Source: Plectosphaerella cucumerina (lineage: Eukaryota > Ascomycota > Sordariomycetes > Glomerellales > Plectosphaerellaceae). Taken from it: DNA of 64,000 nt. Each line of letters begins with the position of its first letter. Within the stretch, counting starts at the first letter, position 1. The stretch spans positions 3,100,001 to 3,164,000 of the forward strand of contig JAGPXD010000003.1 of NCBI GenBank assembly GCA_020746995.1. Reading direction: 5' to 3'. Position numbers and translations under genes: made by a program. This document shows positions 45,118 through 57,900 of the stretch, piece after piece. Below the pieces are notes generated by a model, which saw only the letters and a list, made by a program, of their open reading frames with translations, did no database searches and was not told where the DNA came from.

Positions 45118-46869
45118 TTTGAGATGTGGTGGGTGGATGGGTGATTAGATTGTCGGAAGATGCGGACGAAGATGTGAAGGGATGGCGATGCGAATAACTG
45201 GCGTGGCCGAAGAAGAAGAAGAGCAAGACAGCGAGCGGCGAGGAGAACGAGTGATCCCCGGCGTCGTGTGTGAGGTGGTGGGTTGAGCGAAGGAGGGTGA
45301 GAGCGGAGGCGCAGCGAAGCTGATGCTATTCACGAACGGAGAAGAGGAAGACAAGGCACGAGTCGGGGGCGGGAGGGTCGCAAGAAAAGAGAAAGCGGTC
45401 CAGGGATGCGGTTGGTAGGGCGAGCAGGGGTGTGTGGTGTGCCCCTGGGGCCTGGGGGCTCGCGGGGCTCGGTGACCCAAAACAATGGCGACTTGCAGGG
45501 CATAGTCGGGCGACGGCAGGTCCTGGGCGCCGGACTTGGGCGACGGACGACGGAACCAACACGAAGGGGGGCTTGGGGAGGTGCCCAAGACGCTACAGGG
45601 ACATTGGCAAAGGTGCTGACGCTGAATTCGGCACGTGCCAAGGTGCTGCGCCGCGCCTGCCAACGCTGGGTTGATTCTCCCGTGAGGTTGGAAGTTGCGA
45701 CACGAGTGACCCAATGCGGGAGGATGTTCAACGGGGGGCCAGCGGCGGCCAACGGCGGTCAGCAGCGCGTACATCGTGCCTTCCAAACGGTGGTTGGGAA
45801 ACCGGCGGCGGCTGCCAATGGCTCGCTCCTGGCGCGGGTCTGTTTCAGACGCCAGTCGCTGGGCGGAAGGAGCAATTCTCACTCGTGCCTTCCAGATCTT
45901 GGAAGGAAGGAGAAGGAAGCGCTTCCGTCGCACATTCCGCCGCTTCCTTCTGCTGCTGCTGCCATCTTGACCGCAGTCAGCAGAGAAAAAGGCCAATGTC
46001 CGCCGGCCTGGGAATTGCCTCACTCAATGCCCCATGCACCTGCACCGCACCTGCACATTGCCTGCTGATGAGAGACGGAAATCCGAAATGAAGACGGTTC
46101 GAGGGATGTAATTTCCCCTTTGCCCAGCGCGCATCCAATGCCGAGCGTCGACCAAGGCCGCCAAGGGGCGCGCGAGAAATGCTGGGGCTGTCGTTCCCAT
46201 TGGCCCGGCTCGGGGCGCGCGCCTCCAACCGAACATGTCCAACGCGGACCGCGATGGGGCTCGTGCTTGGTCCGTCGCCCGAGCTTCATCTCGTTCTTTC
46301 TGGCAGCTCCACGTCTTCTTTCTCCAGCTCCTCTCCTCGCAAGCCCACCTCCGCGGGGATTTTGAGTTGGTAATGTCGCATCCATTAGGGGACGATCCAT
46401 ACCACTCGGTCCAAGCTTAAATCGTCCTGACTGCCCAGACGCTAAAGCCCCCTCTTTTCCCCGGCGAACGTGTTTGATTTGCAGCCCTGAAATGGAGCCA
46501 AGTAGCAAGCCGTCAGGCAGAGTCCAATTTGGCAGCTCGTATACAATAACCAGGACCTGTCCCGTATTTCTTTCGCCCACAGGATGCAATCTGAGCTCAC
46601 CGGTTACCTCTGTCGCCAAGTCGTGCCGAGAACAACACTTCAGACGTTGACCGAAGTGAGATCAACAGATCCGATGTCGTCCCAGTAGTCAAAACCTAAA
46701 AACAAAATAGGGGCTGGGTTGGGGCTGGGTTGGGGCTGGGCTTCATGTGATCAGCCGCTACAGCTTTGACCACATCAACCTCAACGACGCGAGGCTGGGA
46801 CGACTTCCATCATCAACATCCTCCTCAGCACCAACCCCCCGCACATCTGACATCGCATCGAAGCCCGGA
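45118..46869. other. Upstream region of CRH gene and 3' side of GRDP-type gene
   Basis: About 1.75 kb. It contains the CRH promoter and, near 46710-46741, a short tandem repeat. A 292-codon frame (45145-46023, -) and its antisense partner are GC-driven shadows with no protein pattern. The true 3' end of the GRDP-type gene may extend into 46740-46870. Confidence 0.45.
46710..46741. repeat. 11-bp tandem repeat, about three copies
   Basis: The unit ggggctgggtt is repeated nearly three times in tandem. It lies just downstream of the GRDP-type gene's stop in that gene's 3' direction. Confidence 0.85.
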
Positions 46870-49549
46870 TTAACGATAGCTCCAAAAAAGCTGCTCCCAC
46901 CGGATCAGGCCCATCCAACACATCCAGCACTCCCGCCCATCCATCCAGACTGTCCATGTCAGCTTCCACATTCCACAGCCAGACTCTCGACCACTTACCC
47001 CAGTGCACCCGGCCATACACATGCCCAACATCTCCGTGCCGCACCCGGTCCTGCCGCCACACGTTCCCGTGCCGCAGCTGCCCACCGACCCGGGCCCGAG
47101 TGTGACCACGCCCGGCGCCGCGGCGTAGATGGCCCCGTTCGTCGCCGCTGCCGTGGCGCTGGCCCAAGGACCCTTGATCGGAACCTTGACGCCCCAGAAC
47201 GGTGCCGTGTCGTGGTCCTTGGGACCCATCCGCTCCTTCTTACCCGCGCCCTTGAGCGGCTGCTTCTTGGCTCGCTTGCGCGCCTTCTCCTCCGTTTCGT
47301 CCACGCCGTTGCGGAACGGTAGCCGGTACTTGCGCGTCGAAGCCGCACGACCCTTGGTCTCGATCGTGTGGACGGCGTTGTGCGCCGAAATATGCACTGC
47401 CGGCTCCGAGCTACCTTCGGGGTGCTGGGCCGACTGGCCTGAGGAGTGGTAGTTCTCGAGGACTGGAGCGGTTAGCTTAGCTAGCTGCCCGCTGTGGCCA
47501 TCTATTGCTCTCGAAGTGAGCTAAGGTACTCACACTTCTCCTCCTTACTCTGCTTCCCAAAGAGGCCTGCCATGCTGCCGACGGTCATAACACGAGTCGC
47601 TGCATGCCTGGGTTAGCAACACGCGTCTTTCAGCGTCTTGAGCGACTCACTCTCGCAGTACCAGCATCGACACTCCGAGTAGACCTCCCCATACCGCTCC
47701 TGGTAAATCTTAGTCGTCCACTGGAACGCAGACCCCAGCCTCTGCTCGTCAACCCGGTCGTTGTGGTCGGTGAAAGCCTTGGTCTGCAGAACCATGTGGT
47801 CAAAGTACGACTTGCAGCTCAGCTGGTGCGTGTGCCACGCCAGGTCCACGTCCAGCGTCGGCACCGCCACCTCGTCTGGGTAGTTCGCGATGATCTCCAC
47901 GAACCTCTCGTACTTGAGAAGCATGTCCTTCATCAGTAGTCGGGCATTGGAGAGATGGAGCCAGTTGAGCTGCATTTCACGTCAGTCGAGCCCACCACGC
48001 ATCATGCACCCAGAGGAGTGAGCACTCACCGTCACCATCTTCTCCGTAAACTCGCCCTGTCTCACCACACACCCTACTAGATCGATGGAAAAGATGGACG
48101 CGTTCTGCCAGTACCGCGACATCAGCTTCCTCATCTGCCTCCTCGACTCCCCGCTCAGGGTAATGTCGACCGCCCGCTTCGCCCCACGCTCCACCCTCTT
48201 GATCCCATGCAGGTCCTGCACGCGCTTCAGGTTCGCCGAGTCGGCAAACTTGCCCGTGTACACATCAAACACTTGGCTGACCGAAAGTATGCTCGGCTCA
48301 ACCGCGCTTCCCGGCTTGAGCATCTCCACCACCGGCAGCAGGAGGCCGCGCCGCGCCATGCGCGCTGGGAACAGCTGGTCGTGTTCGCCCGTGTCCTTCT
48401 CCGGGAGGAGCGCGGGCACCCCAGTGGCCATGTCAAGAATCGTGCCGGGAAGGGCCTGGTCGGCGATGATGTTCTTGTTAATGTCGTCGCGAAGCTTGGC
48501 GACGCGCAGAGAGTCGTGCGTGATGACGAAGCCGCATTCGCACGGGGACTTGAGCTGGCCGTCGCCGTAGCCCTCGCCTACAAGACCTGGCCGGTGGTCG
48601 CCCTTGTAGCCCTGCGGCAGGCCGCATGTCGTCCATGGGATCGACAGCGTGGCGGGACAGTTGGGGCAGCGCAGGTCCTTGAGGTCTGGGTCGTCGTGGT
48701 TGGCCCATTCCCTGGAGGTACGCTGCTTCCAGTTGTCAACGCGGGATTCGGGGGCCGTCAGCTTGAACGTGCGGTCAATGGCCTTGTTGACCACGTCCCA
48801 AGGCATGCCTCCGGCCCAGATCGACCCATGGCCGTACCGGATACAGTCCTGTGGGCAATCTGTCAGTATGGCCCTCTCACCAGTGTCAAGGAGGGCTTGC
48901 CTCGAGGTAAAGTCGCGGGTTCAGCATGTGCGCATGCCAGACAAGCAGGACATCTGTCCCGAGAATCGTCAGCACCTCCCCTCCCTCAAGTTCGGGCTAA
49001 CTCACCGATGGGCGGCAACATATCCTCTGTCCACTGCGCCGCCTTGGCCTCTTTGGTAAACTGATCATACCTCCCCTCCCTCCCTTCCACACCAGGGGCC
49101 ACCATGTCGGCCTCGCGGAGCATCTCAGGCACAAAGCTGTGCCACCAAGCCGTGTATCGGTCCACAGCTCTCGAGACAAACAGCGCCCATCTCTTCTCAC
49201 GCAGCGCCGCAAGGATCTGCGGGTTACCGCCGACGGCGCGCTCGTCCCAGATGTCGAACAGGCCGTCGTTGTAGCCGACTTCGTTCTTGAGCACTTGGAA
49301 GGCATAGAGCAGCCTCAAGTGCGCGAGGCATGCGTCGGGCGATGGCTTGCCGGGCAACGCCTTCGTCAGCGACAGACCGCCCAGGGCAGGTGCAAGAGCG
49401 TCGCCGACCTGGCTGCCGGCTTCCTCCTGAACCGTGTAGGCTGGAGGCGCGATCTTCTGGACGCTCCTAGGACCGCTCTGGGCTCGCTCTTGCTCTGCCA
49501 CAGCTGCCTTTGACGGCTTGGCATCTTTGCTTGATCCCAGGAAGCCCAT
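46870..49549 (-). CDS. DUF1399/GRDP-type (glycine-rich domain) protein with GC-AG intron
   Basis: Six exons: 49549-49006, 48953-48901, 48848-48030, 47969-47651, 47599-47534, 47462-46870; 797 aa if the last exon is unspliced. All phases join. The second intron (48849-48900) has a GCAAGC donor; the next GT is beyond an in-frame TGA, so GC-AG splicing is forced. Family features are VLLVWHAHMLNPRLYLEDC and DLAWHTHQLSCKSYFDHM, the two H-x-H motifs of the DUF1399 repeats in glycine-rich domain proteins, separated by a Cys-rich block (RCPNCPATLSIPWTTC and SPCECGF) resembling zinc-binding knuckles. The C-terminus is Lys/Arg-rich and then Gly/Cys-rich (CGTGTCGGRTGCG), also normal for the family. A GTAAGT at about 46998 could remove the last part, so the exact stop is uncertain. 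Plant members act in signalling; fungal roles are unknown. Confidence 0.8.
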
Positions 49550-50483
49550 GTTGGCGAAGTATGGTACAGCCTCCTGAGTAAGCTAGACGTAGAAGCGCTG
49601 AATGAAGTGACAAGAAAGAAGCTTTAGGGTGCTGGATGGCGAGGATGGCCAAGATGGTCTTGAAGCTCTGAAGAAGCTCTTCTCTTCCCCAGATTTGAAG
49701 CATCTTCTGAACCCCGCGTCCCCGCAGAGCGGTGGTCAGATATGTACCATCACACGTAGGGCGCAACAAGACAGGGTCCAACGCGGCGCAGCACACCCTC
49801 GCTGAATCCATTGACAAGGGTCGATCGCCTATCCGCCAATGTTCACGAGGCAATTGGTCGCCCGGCTCAGGCCAAGGGCGCCAGACTCGGATTGGGGGGC
49901 GGCACCACGGCCCCGGGGGCCGCTCCCGAACACGCGGCCGGTTTGCTGTGCGGAGGCCTCGTGGTACGGCCCCATCATCATGGACCCCTCCATGTCGGAT
50001 CGTTGCCCGACGTTCGAACAACCTTGAAAGAAGCTTTTCTTATCGATGCCACCCTCGGCAGCATTGTAGTCGTCAGCGCGGTGACGAGGACGAGCTGCAG
50101 CTGGGCACCTGATCCCAAGAGATGGTGGGCGTGATTTCAAAGGCAGATGGTCGAGCCTGGACGTTCTCAGGGTTGGATCAAGCTTCTCCGGGCGTGTGTG
50201 ACGGCGGCACTGCCACGCGGCTCTATGCAGCCATCAGACACTCACCAGGGCGGTAGACCGACACCCGGTGGCACAGCCCTGCAATCACTACTGGCCCGTT
50301 CGGGCTGATGGTGCTCGAAATGCTGAATTGCTATGCATCATTGAACTCGTCATGCTCTTTATCGTACATATGTGGCGGCGCCGACGCATCCATCGCGGCC
50401 CTCCACGTTTGGTTCGAGTCCTTCCGTGGTATCCAAACACCAAACGCCAACCCGCAGACAATAACACGCACGCCGCGCAATCC
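49550..50483. other. Intergenic, no supported gene
   Basis: About 930 bp between two leftward genes: promoter of the GRDP-type gene and 3' region of the sugar transporter. Frames here lack coding character. Confidence 0.45.
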
Positions 50484-52439
50484 TCAGATCTCTTCTCGGT
50501 GAGCGGTTGCGGGGTTCTCCTCCTTCCTCGTGGCCTTTGACCTTTCCGCGCCAGCAGATCCCGAGGCACCCTGCAGGGCTTCCTCGCTACTGGTGCCGAG
50601 GGCGGCGGTCTCTACGTCGAGGCCGGCCTCACGACGCTTCCTGGCCATCTCCTCGGGCGGTGGCGGCACCCACTTTGCGCTCTGGCGGGCGGGGACGTTG
50701 TCGAGGTAGATGGTGTCAATCTCCTCCAGCGTGCGACCCTGGCCCTCGACGACGAAGAAGTAGACGAGCAGGGCGCCGAGAAGGTTGCAGCCGGCAAAGA
50801 CGTAACCGTATTTAAAATCAATATCCTTAACGATGAAGGGGGTGAAGAAGGCCAGGAGGAAGTTCCAAAGCCAGTTGCTCGCCGTCGCCAGGGCCATGCC
50901 CTTGGCGCGATAGCGGGAGGGGAAGGTCTCGCCGATGATGGTCCAGATCATGGGTCCCCACTGGAAAATGGTCAGACCTGAAGTAACGAGAAGTGGCAGG
51001 AGAGCAGACTTACAGTTGTGGCAAAGCCCAGGATGAATAGACAAGCCATGACGATCATGGCGATGCCGGCCCCCTTGGTGCTCTGAGGGTTCTCCTGGTC
51101 AAGGGAGAATGATCCAACGGAGGCGAAGACCATGAAGCAGACGAACATCCACAGGGAGCCTACAATCAGCGACTTGCGACGGCCGTAGTGTTCCACGAGG
51201 TAGAGGCCGATGAAAGTGACGAGGAAGTTGATGGTGTTGAGGCTGAAGTCCGGGGTCAGCGACTTACAACTTCCATAAACACGGGACTTCACACTTACAT
51301 GATCTGGGTGATGTATGAATTGATCGCAACAGACTGGAAGATTGTTGTTCCAAAGTAGAAGAAGAAGTTTGCACCGGCTGTTGAAAGGGTCAGAAATTGC
51401 GGTAGAGGTTAGGAAGGGCGTCGGATCACTCACTCAGCTGCTGGAACATCTGCAGGGTGACACCGAGGAAGATGCGGTAGGCCATGCGCGGGGCACGGAA
51501 CATCGTGATGAACTCGCTGACGGGGTTGCCTTTGATGGCAGACTCGGCGCGAAGCTTGCTCTCAATCTCCTCCATTTGCGTGCGGATGGCGTAGTGGTTA
51601 GGCGTCGCACCGTAGACCCTGCAGAGGGTCTGCTGGGCGCGGTCGATGTTGCCACGGCGGTAATCGAAGCGAGGGGTCTCCGGGAAGAAGAGGATACCGA
51701 TGCCAAGGGTGAGTGTGAAGACCCATCCGAGGCCGAGGACGATTCTCCACGAGGCAGAGCTGTTGGCCAGGTGGGTGACGGTACCGTAGTTGAAGCAGGC
51801 GGCGAGGAAGATACCAAATGTGATGAAGAGCTGGTAGGTTCCGATCATGGAGCCGCGGATCCAAGGCGGCGCTGTCTCGGCCTGGTACATCGGCACCAAG
51901 AGACTCAAGGCGCCAACGCCCAGACCGGCGACGAAACGCCCCATCATGATCTGTTCCCAGCTGTATGAGGCAGAAATTTGGATGACAAAGCCGACGGAGA
52001 CGATGAGGCTCCAGAAGGAGATGGAGTACTTGCGGCCGATGCGGTCGGCGACTGGGGCAGCGATCAGGGCGCCGATCAGGGTGCCGATGGAGAGGAGGGC
52101 GACGATGAGACCGGAGCGGGTGGTGCCAAAGGTCTTTTTGCCGTCGGGGCCTTCTTCGCCAAAGCGGTCGAGGAAGTCGGGCATCTCGAGGAAGCCGGAG
52201 ATCTGACCGGTGTCATAGCCGAAGCTGCAGGGGTCAGGGTCAAGGTTCGGGGCAGAGGGTCGGGAACAAACTTACATCAGGCCGCCCATGGAGATGAAGA
52301 GAGCGAGGACCAGCGACCTGCCGGTGATGCGGGGGAGGGGAGAGAAATCGAGGCCAGCTAGGGACTTGCGAGCGCCCTTGCTCTGTTCTGAGTTTGGGTT
52401 GACATCGTCAAAGAAGACGGTCATTGATGGCCGACCCAT
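50484..52439 (-). CDS. MFS sugar transporter (hexose/sugar porter family)
   Basis: Five exons (52439-52276, 52224-51434, 51377-51299, 51242-51014, 50960-50484) give 579 aa with 12 predicted membrane segments. Sugar-porter signatures are ADRIGRKYS (loop 2-3), GRFVAGLGVGALSLLVPMYQ, PETPRF after helix 6, EHYGRRKS (loop 8-9), and GETFPSRYRAKGMA in the second half. The plasma-membrane protein would import hexose or a related sugar by proton symport. The cytoplasmic tail is long, charged and carries the KWVPPPPEEM motif often seen in fungal glucose/quinate-type transporters. All four introns (51-64 nt) are GT-AG with exact phases; the short third exon (79 nt) encodes helix 7 residues FFFYFGTTIF. 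Substrate cannot be told. Confidence 0.92.
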
Positions 52440-54196
52440 GATGGGCGAATTTGTCTGTGGCGGTCAAGACTGTACGGCGATGATTTTCTGTGGGTGTGCG
52501 GAGGATGGATGGAGAAGCGGTAAATGATGGTGGAAGCTGGGGGTGGCGAGATGTGGGAGGCTGATCCGGGGAAGGAAGTGTGTATGTACTCTGGAGTATA
52601 AAAGGATCAAGTCACGATGATGGAGGGCGAGAGCTGTCAGTTATACGTGCTCCGGTTGCGAAGTGTCCGGAGACAAAGATCCAGAAGCATCGTGAGGTGA
52701 CGTCAGTCTGGCAGATTCATCAGCAAGCCACTCACAGAACCCCTACTCGGATGCCGGTCAGGGTCGACCGGGACCTCGGCGGCGGGGACCGGCGGTCCAT
52801 GGGGTCCCCGGGACCCAGGCACAGGGCACGAGACGGGTGGATTGACCATGGGGAGATGGGAGGCAGACGTGGACTATGGAGCCGCATTCGGTCCGTAGAT
52901 GGGATCAGGTGTTTGTTGCGTGGAGACCTCGCGCGGCTCGGAGCCTCCAGGTGCCCGACGACTTGATGGACATTGGCCATTTGAACTTCGTCCGAGTCTA
53001 CTGTTGGCGTCGACGCTGTCCTCCAAGCTGGCAAAGTGCACCATACAATAGCGAATGCCGATCAAGCGAAGAGCGAGCGCGAAGGCGATAAGCAGGTGCT
53101 CTCAGAGGGGTCTCTGAACGTTGAACTTTTCCCAGGGATGACGTTGGAAAGGTCGGCGGACAAGGGAGGAGGCTCGGGAAAGCCCCGACGCCGCTGGGGC
53201 TAAGCCAGGATCCGGCCTGTTGCGAGGGGCGCGGGCTTGCCGAGCCATCTCCATCTTTTCCTTCTCGACTGTTGTTCCCTGATGAACAGGCAAGACAGGC
53301 AAACAGGGTGCCGGATGTGCCGGAGTTGGAAACGTGTCGGCCACACAGAGCCGCTTGAATCTGGCCGACAACCATCCGGGGCGATCTGAGTTCTGGGGTT
53401 CATGTCGGAGGGGTAAGCAGCAAGCGCTGAATATTGCAAGCCAAGGTGATCCGCGTCGATCAACTCAACGGTCGCCCGTCCTCTTGGGACATGCTTGTCA
53501 GGAACGATGAGAGTTCTTGGGGCGCCAGCGCTGGCTGTCAGGTCTTCGGGCCATGCCGTGCCAAGGTCGGCAATCGTCGAGGCATCGGGCCTTGGCTCGG
53601 CCGACAGAGGAGAAAACTTGGAGAGAAAACCGCCCGGCGATGACGTCGCCAAGACCATCCCCGGCCTGCCCGATTTATCCCCCGTAGCGCATGCAACGCC
53701 CCAATCATGAGACACGGATCCGCTACTCGTGCCCGCCATGTGGGCTTCAGCGGTGACATTCGTGATTTCGAGGGCCTACAAGGCCGTTTCTCGGCCGTAC
53801 TGCCCGCGCATGACAGATGTCGGGAAGTTGAAGTTAACGCCGAATGGCGATTATCAACCAAGTCTGTCTCGAATGCCTCCATTTTTGTGACTCTTTCTCC
53901 ATGGAGACTCCAGGTTTCCACAAGAGAAAGACAGCTGACCTACAGACTTTGCGGAGCCTTACGCACGTCGAAGTCCATCGTTGAGCGGATGGCGATGACT
54001 CAGCACCTCAACCTGTCGCCCAAGATTGGCAATTTTTGAAGCCGTAGACGATTTTCATCGTCATTAAGGTTCGAAATCATATCGCGAGAGGCGGTTGACA
54101 AGAAAATATTTCCGCACAAGGCAAGCATCGCTGGGCTCTATTTTGCGGCAGCAAAAATGAAACTCAGCTGTGCTGAGCGCGTCTTGACATTATCCG
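52440..54196. promoter_or_regulatory. Upstream region of the sugar transporter and gene-free spacer
   Basis: About 1.75 kb up to the tRNA. The sugar transporter promoter is at the left end; a TATA-like TATAAAAG lies at about 52599-52606, 160 bp upstream of the start. The rest has no supported gene. Frames of 120-180 codons occur on both strands but show no family pattern. Confidence 0.45.
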
Positions 54197-54304
54197 CGAC
54201 GAGGGCAGGATTTGAACCTACGCGGGCGAACCCAACAGATGGCTGAAGTAGTGTCGTGGAACAGAACTTCTAGTCTGTCGCCTTAACCACTCGGCCACCT
54301 CGCC
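54197..54304 (-). tRNA. tRNA-Ser(AGA) with 27-nt intron
   Basis: Read on the - strand, GGCGAGG (54304-54298) pairs with CCTCGTC, with a discriminator at 54197. The D arm, long variable arm and T arm are identical to those of tRNA-Ser(CGA) at 12.3 kb. The anticodon stem ACAGA pairs with TCTGT. AGA is at 54271-54269, followed by A37 and a 27-nt intron (54267-54241). It decodes UCU and, with inosine, UCC and UCA. The two differences in stems relative to the CGA gene are compensated on both sides. Confidence 0.93.
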
Positions 54305-54929
54305 TATTCGATGATACTTCTCTGGGGAGTGGCATGCAAGACAAGTCGTCCCACAACACAGAGGCGTCAAGAACATCAGAAACATTAAATCAGCCGGCGA
54401 ATCCACGGCGTACTATCAGTACCAGCTAGATTGAGGCCTTTGCCTCATGCCGAGAGTTGTGGCTGCCCTCAGTTGGATCCTAGGAAATGCATCAACGGAG
54501 GCACTTCATGCCGTCTTACTCAACGTTTTGCTGCGCCCCTGCCAGGCCGCGCATATTCAGCTTCTCGCCCCTGTTTCTTAGTGGCCCAAGACCGCTGTCT
54601 TATGCATGCAAGCGATTACTAGGGAAGCTGGAGAGGCCCTGCCCTCCAAATGATGTTGCAGCCCATTGGGCAAATCCTCACGGACGACTGTGTCCTGCAT
54701 CGGAAGCTAACCAGATGACAACATACCCTGCAGCTAGCAAGTGTATAAACAGCAAGTCAATGCCTGAGAGAAATCTCCCGCTGGTATGGCTGACCTTGGT
54801 GTGACACCTCCTTGACCCCGCAGTCTCGTCGGCCGCTTCAAGCTGCGATGGTCAAGTAACAGTGATGAAAACTGAACTCGGCCCTCCGCCTCTCCTTTCC
54901 AGCTTCCAAGTCCTCTTTCTGCATCAATC
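54305..54929. promoter_or_regulatory. Spacer between tRNA-Ser(AGA) and NLR gene
   Basis: About 625 bp, containing the NLR promoter. No gene or named element is seen. Confidence 0.45.
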
Positions 54930-57900
54930 ATGGAGGCGACAGGAGAAATCCGCCGCATCGGCTTGACCCTTCTGCACGCCGCGGATCGGCCCTCGCCACA
55001 TGCAAAGTGCTCACCTCCCCGAATCCCAAGTACTCCTCTCGATAATCGCTGACTTCGCAGTATCGTCTTCATCCATGGTCTCGGAGGCCACCCCCAGAGA
55101 ACATGGGAAGCTCAAGTCGACACAGTCCCCTCGCCAAACATCAAATCCCCGGTCCGAAAGGGCTCATTCTTCAACCCGAGAACATGGGGCCACCCCTCAC
55201 CTCCGACGATGGCGGCAGCAGCAGCCGCAGCCGCAGAACCGGTATCGCCCGAGTCCCAGATGGACCAAGCGAGCGAGTTTGACTTGCCATTTCGCAACCA
55301 TTCTATTTCCTCTGCAAGCACGCGATCGGCGTCAGGGTTCGAAAGTAAGACCGCGCACAAGGAGAGAGTCCACTGGCCAAGAGACTTGCTGCCGCTCGAC
55401 ATCCCTAATGCCAACATCTTCGTGTACGGCTACAATGCCGACGTCTTCGGCACGCTTGCCAAGACTAGTAGCAGCGGCATGACTTTGACGCAAATCGCCC
55501 AAAATATGCTCATGGACTTCGACCGCGGACTTGCCGATGATGTGGCACTCCCCTCCTACCCGCAAGTTCATGGGCTTCGCTAAACGCTTCCAGATCCCGA
55601 TCATTCTCTGTGCTCACAGTCTCGGAGGGATTCTTGTGAAAGAGGTGCGTGTATTCCCCATACTACTCCACCGGTCGTCCACTCACAGCAGCAGGTTCTC
55701 TGGCAGTCCAAGACCAACGTCACAGAGAGCTCCCGCAAGGTGCATGGCCTCACGAAGTGCGTCATATTCTTCGGCACGCCACATCGAGGCAGCCGCATGG
55801 CGGGCTGGGGCGAGATGGCTACGAAGCTCGTCAAGGTCCTGAATCAGGGCTCCAAGAACCAGGTCATCAAGTCTCTGGCCCTGAACAGCGAGATCTTGGA
55901 CAGAATCCAGAACTCGTTCGAGAAGATGATCGCAGTGGGAGACTTCTTCATCCACACCTTCCAAGAGGGCCGCCCGATCATGAAGCTTGGAAAGGTGAGA
56001 ACTCCCAGCTACGGAGATGAATACTACAAAACTGACTCTGGGTCTTTTGCTTCCAGGTCGTCGAAGACTACTCATCCAAGTTACCAGGCTATCCCGGGTT
56101 GAAGTGGGAAGTCATTGATCGCGACCATCGAAGGATGATTCAATTCGAGGGACGTGATGATCCAGGGTATCGCCAGGCGTGCGAGACTCTGAAGGGCTAC
56201 ATGAGTCGTCTCACCAAGGAGGCCGATGCCGACAGGAAATGTAAGTCGACGACCTTTTGTCAAGTTCTACTCAACTGACAGCATAGCCATCATGTCCGCA
56301 TACTCGGCTCTGCATCGTCCGTCGGAAGTCATCTTCAGCGTTCCATACGCCAGAAACAAGGAGTTTGTTGGAAGAGAAGACACCATAGAAGTCATCGGGA
56401 AGCTCCTTTCTGGGCCATCTCCTTCCCACACGGCTGTCATGTATGGCCTAGGAGGGATAGGGTAATTTGCCTCCGTTGTCGCTTCTCGCATACCGACGCT
56501 GACTCAAACGATAGGAAGACGCAAGTGGCTTTGGAGATTGCGCATCGCTCTGAGGGGATCAAGTCCGTCATCTGGATTCACGCAGGAAGCCGTGATCGTC
56601 TCGAAAAGGGGTTCAGAGATGTGCTCGGCCGACTTGACATCCAGCCCGACAACAGCGTTGAGCCGATGCGTGTCGTAGAAACTTGGCTCCGAGATCCAAA
56701 GAACGGGCCTTGGCTGATGGTTGTCGACAACGTCGATGATTTTGATGTGGTCTTTTCTAAGACTGACGAAGAGCCAACGCCACATCTTCTATCTTGCATC
56801 CCAGAAGTCGCTCATGGTTCCGTACTCTTCATCACGAGATGGAAAGCGGTTGCTCAGAAGCTCACCAGGAGGGACCATGTCCACCTTGGAGAGATGTCAG
56901 ACGCCCAAGGTGTCGACCTTATCAGGTCATACCTCGGATCTGACCTGGACGGCGGCCCTGAAACTGAGGAGAAAGCCAGGGCCCTTCTTTCAGAGCTTGG
57001 CCACGTTCCTCTGGCCATAGCGCATGCCGCAGCTTTCATGCGAGAATACTCCACCGACATCGCAGAGTATCTCGAGCTGTATCGGAAGAGTACCGAGGAT
57101 CAAGACGTTCTGCTCGCGCCGACGATGGACGAGATGGGGATCCAAGACACCAATGAGGCTTACTCTACTGACGACTACCCTGTCTTGAAGGCATGGCTGG
57201 TGTCATTCAACCACATCAAGACGGACAAGCGGGCCGGAGCCTTGGCCATCGACCTTCTCTCTGTCATGAGTTTCCTGGATGGCAACGATATCCCGCGCCA
57301 CCTACTCAAAGACTTCAGGCCAAAGACGCTGTCCGCACAGTACACGGTGGCCTTTGGGACGCTCAAGTCCTTTTCCATGCTTCAGCAGTCCGGGAGCTCG
57401 GACAGAACACGGTTCAGGATGCATCGACTCGTTCAGCTTGCGATGAGAAGGTGGCTAGAGGAGCATGAGCTCGCCGAGAAATACGCACAAGACGCCTTGA
57501 ACTTGGTCTCGACCAACTTCCCCAGAAATGCGGTGTCGGAGTGGCAGAGATGTGTCGAGCTCCACCCCCATGCCGAGTATGTGCTGAGACTGAACGCGGT
57601 ACCAGCACCCAGTCCTACTCGACTACAGCTTCTTCGGAATGTTGCGTCTTTCCAGGATCTCAGCGGCCAGTACGGAGGCGCTAGGTCCAAGTGGGAGGAG
57701 CTCGTGGAACTGCTGACGGAGACTGTCGGGGCCGAGGACATGCAAACCCTCGGCGCACGAGACTCCTTGGCGCAGACACTCTTCAGCATGGCCAAGTTTG
57801 ACGAAGCAGAGAACTTGTTGAAGGACGTGCTTGAGATCATGCAAGCCAGCAGCTGTGAAGAGGACGTCGAAGTTCTGAAGAACGAATCTCTTCGTGCTGA

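Noticed and set aside
44180..45148. 322-codon open frame antisense to the CRH gene
   Set aside because: Repetitive Gly/Val/Leu/Asp composition from GC-ending codons of the opposite strand; it crosses the real gene's introns without a change in character.
53200..53739. 179-codon frame upstream of the sugar transporter (- strand)
   Set aside because: No hydrophobic, catalytic or repeat pattern; overlapping frames on the other strand are equally open, as expected by chance in GC-rich DNA.
55542..55593. Alternative GC donor at 55561 for NLR intron 2
   Set aside because: It would leave a 33-nt intron and the wrong frame before the AHSLGG motif; the GTGGCA donor keeps frame and family sequence.
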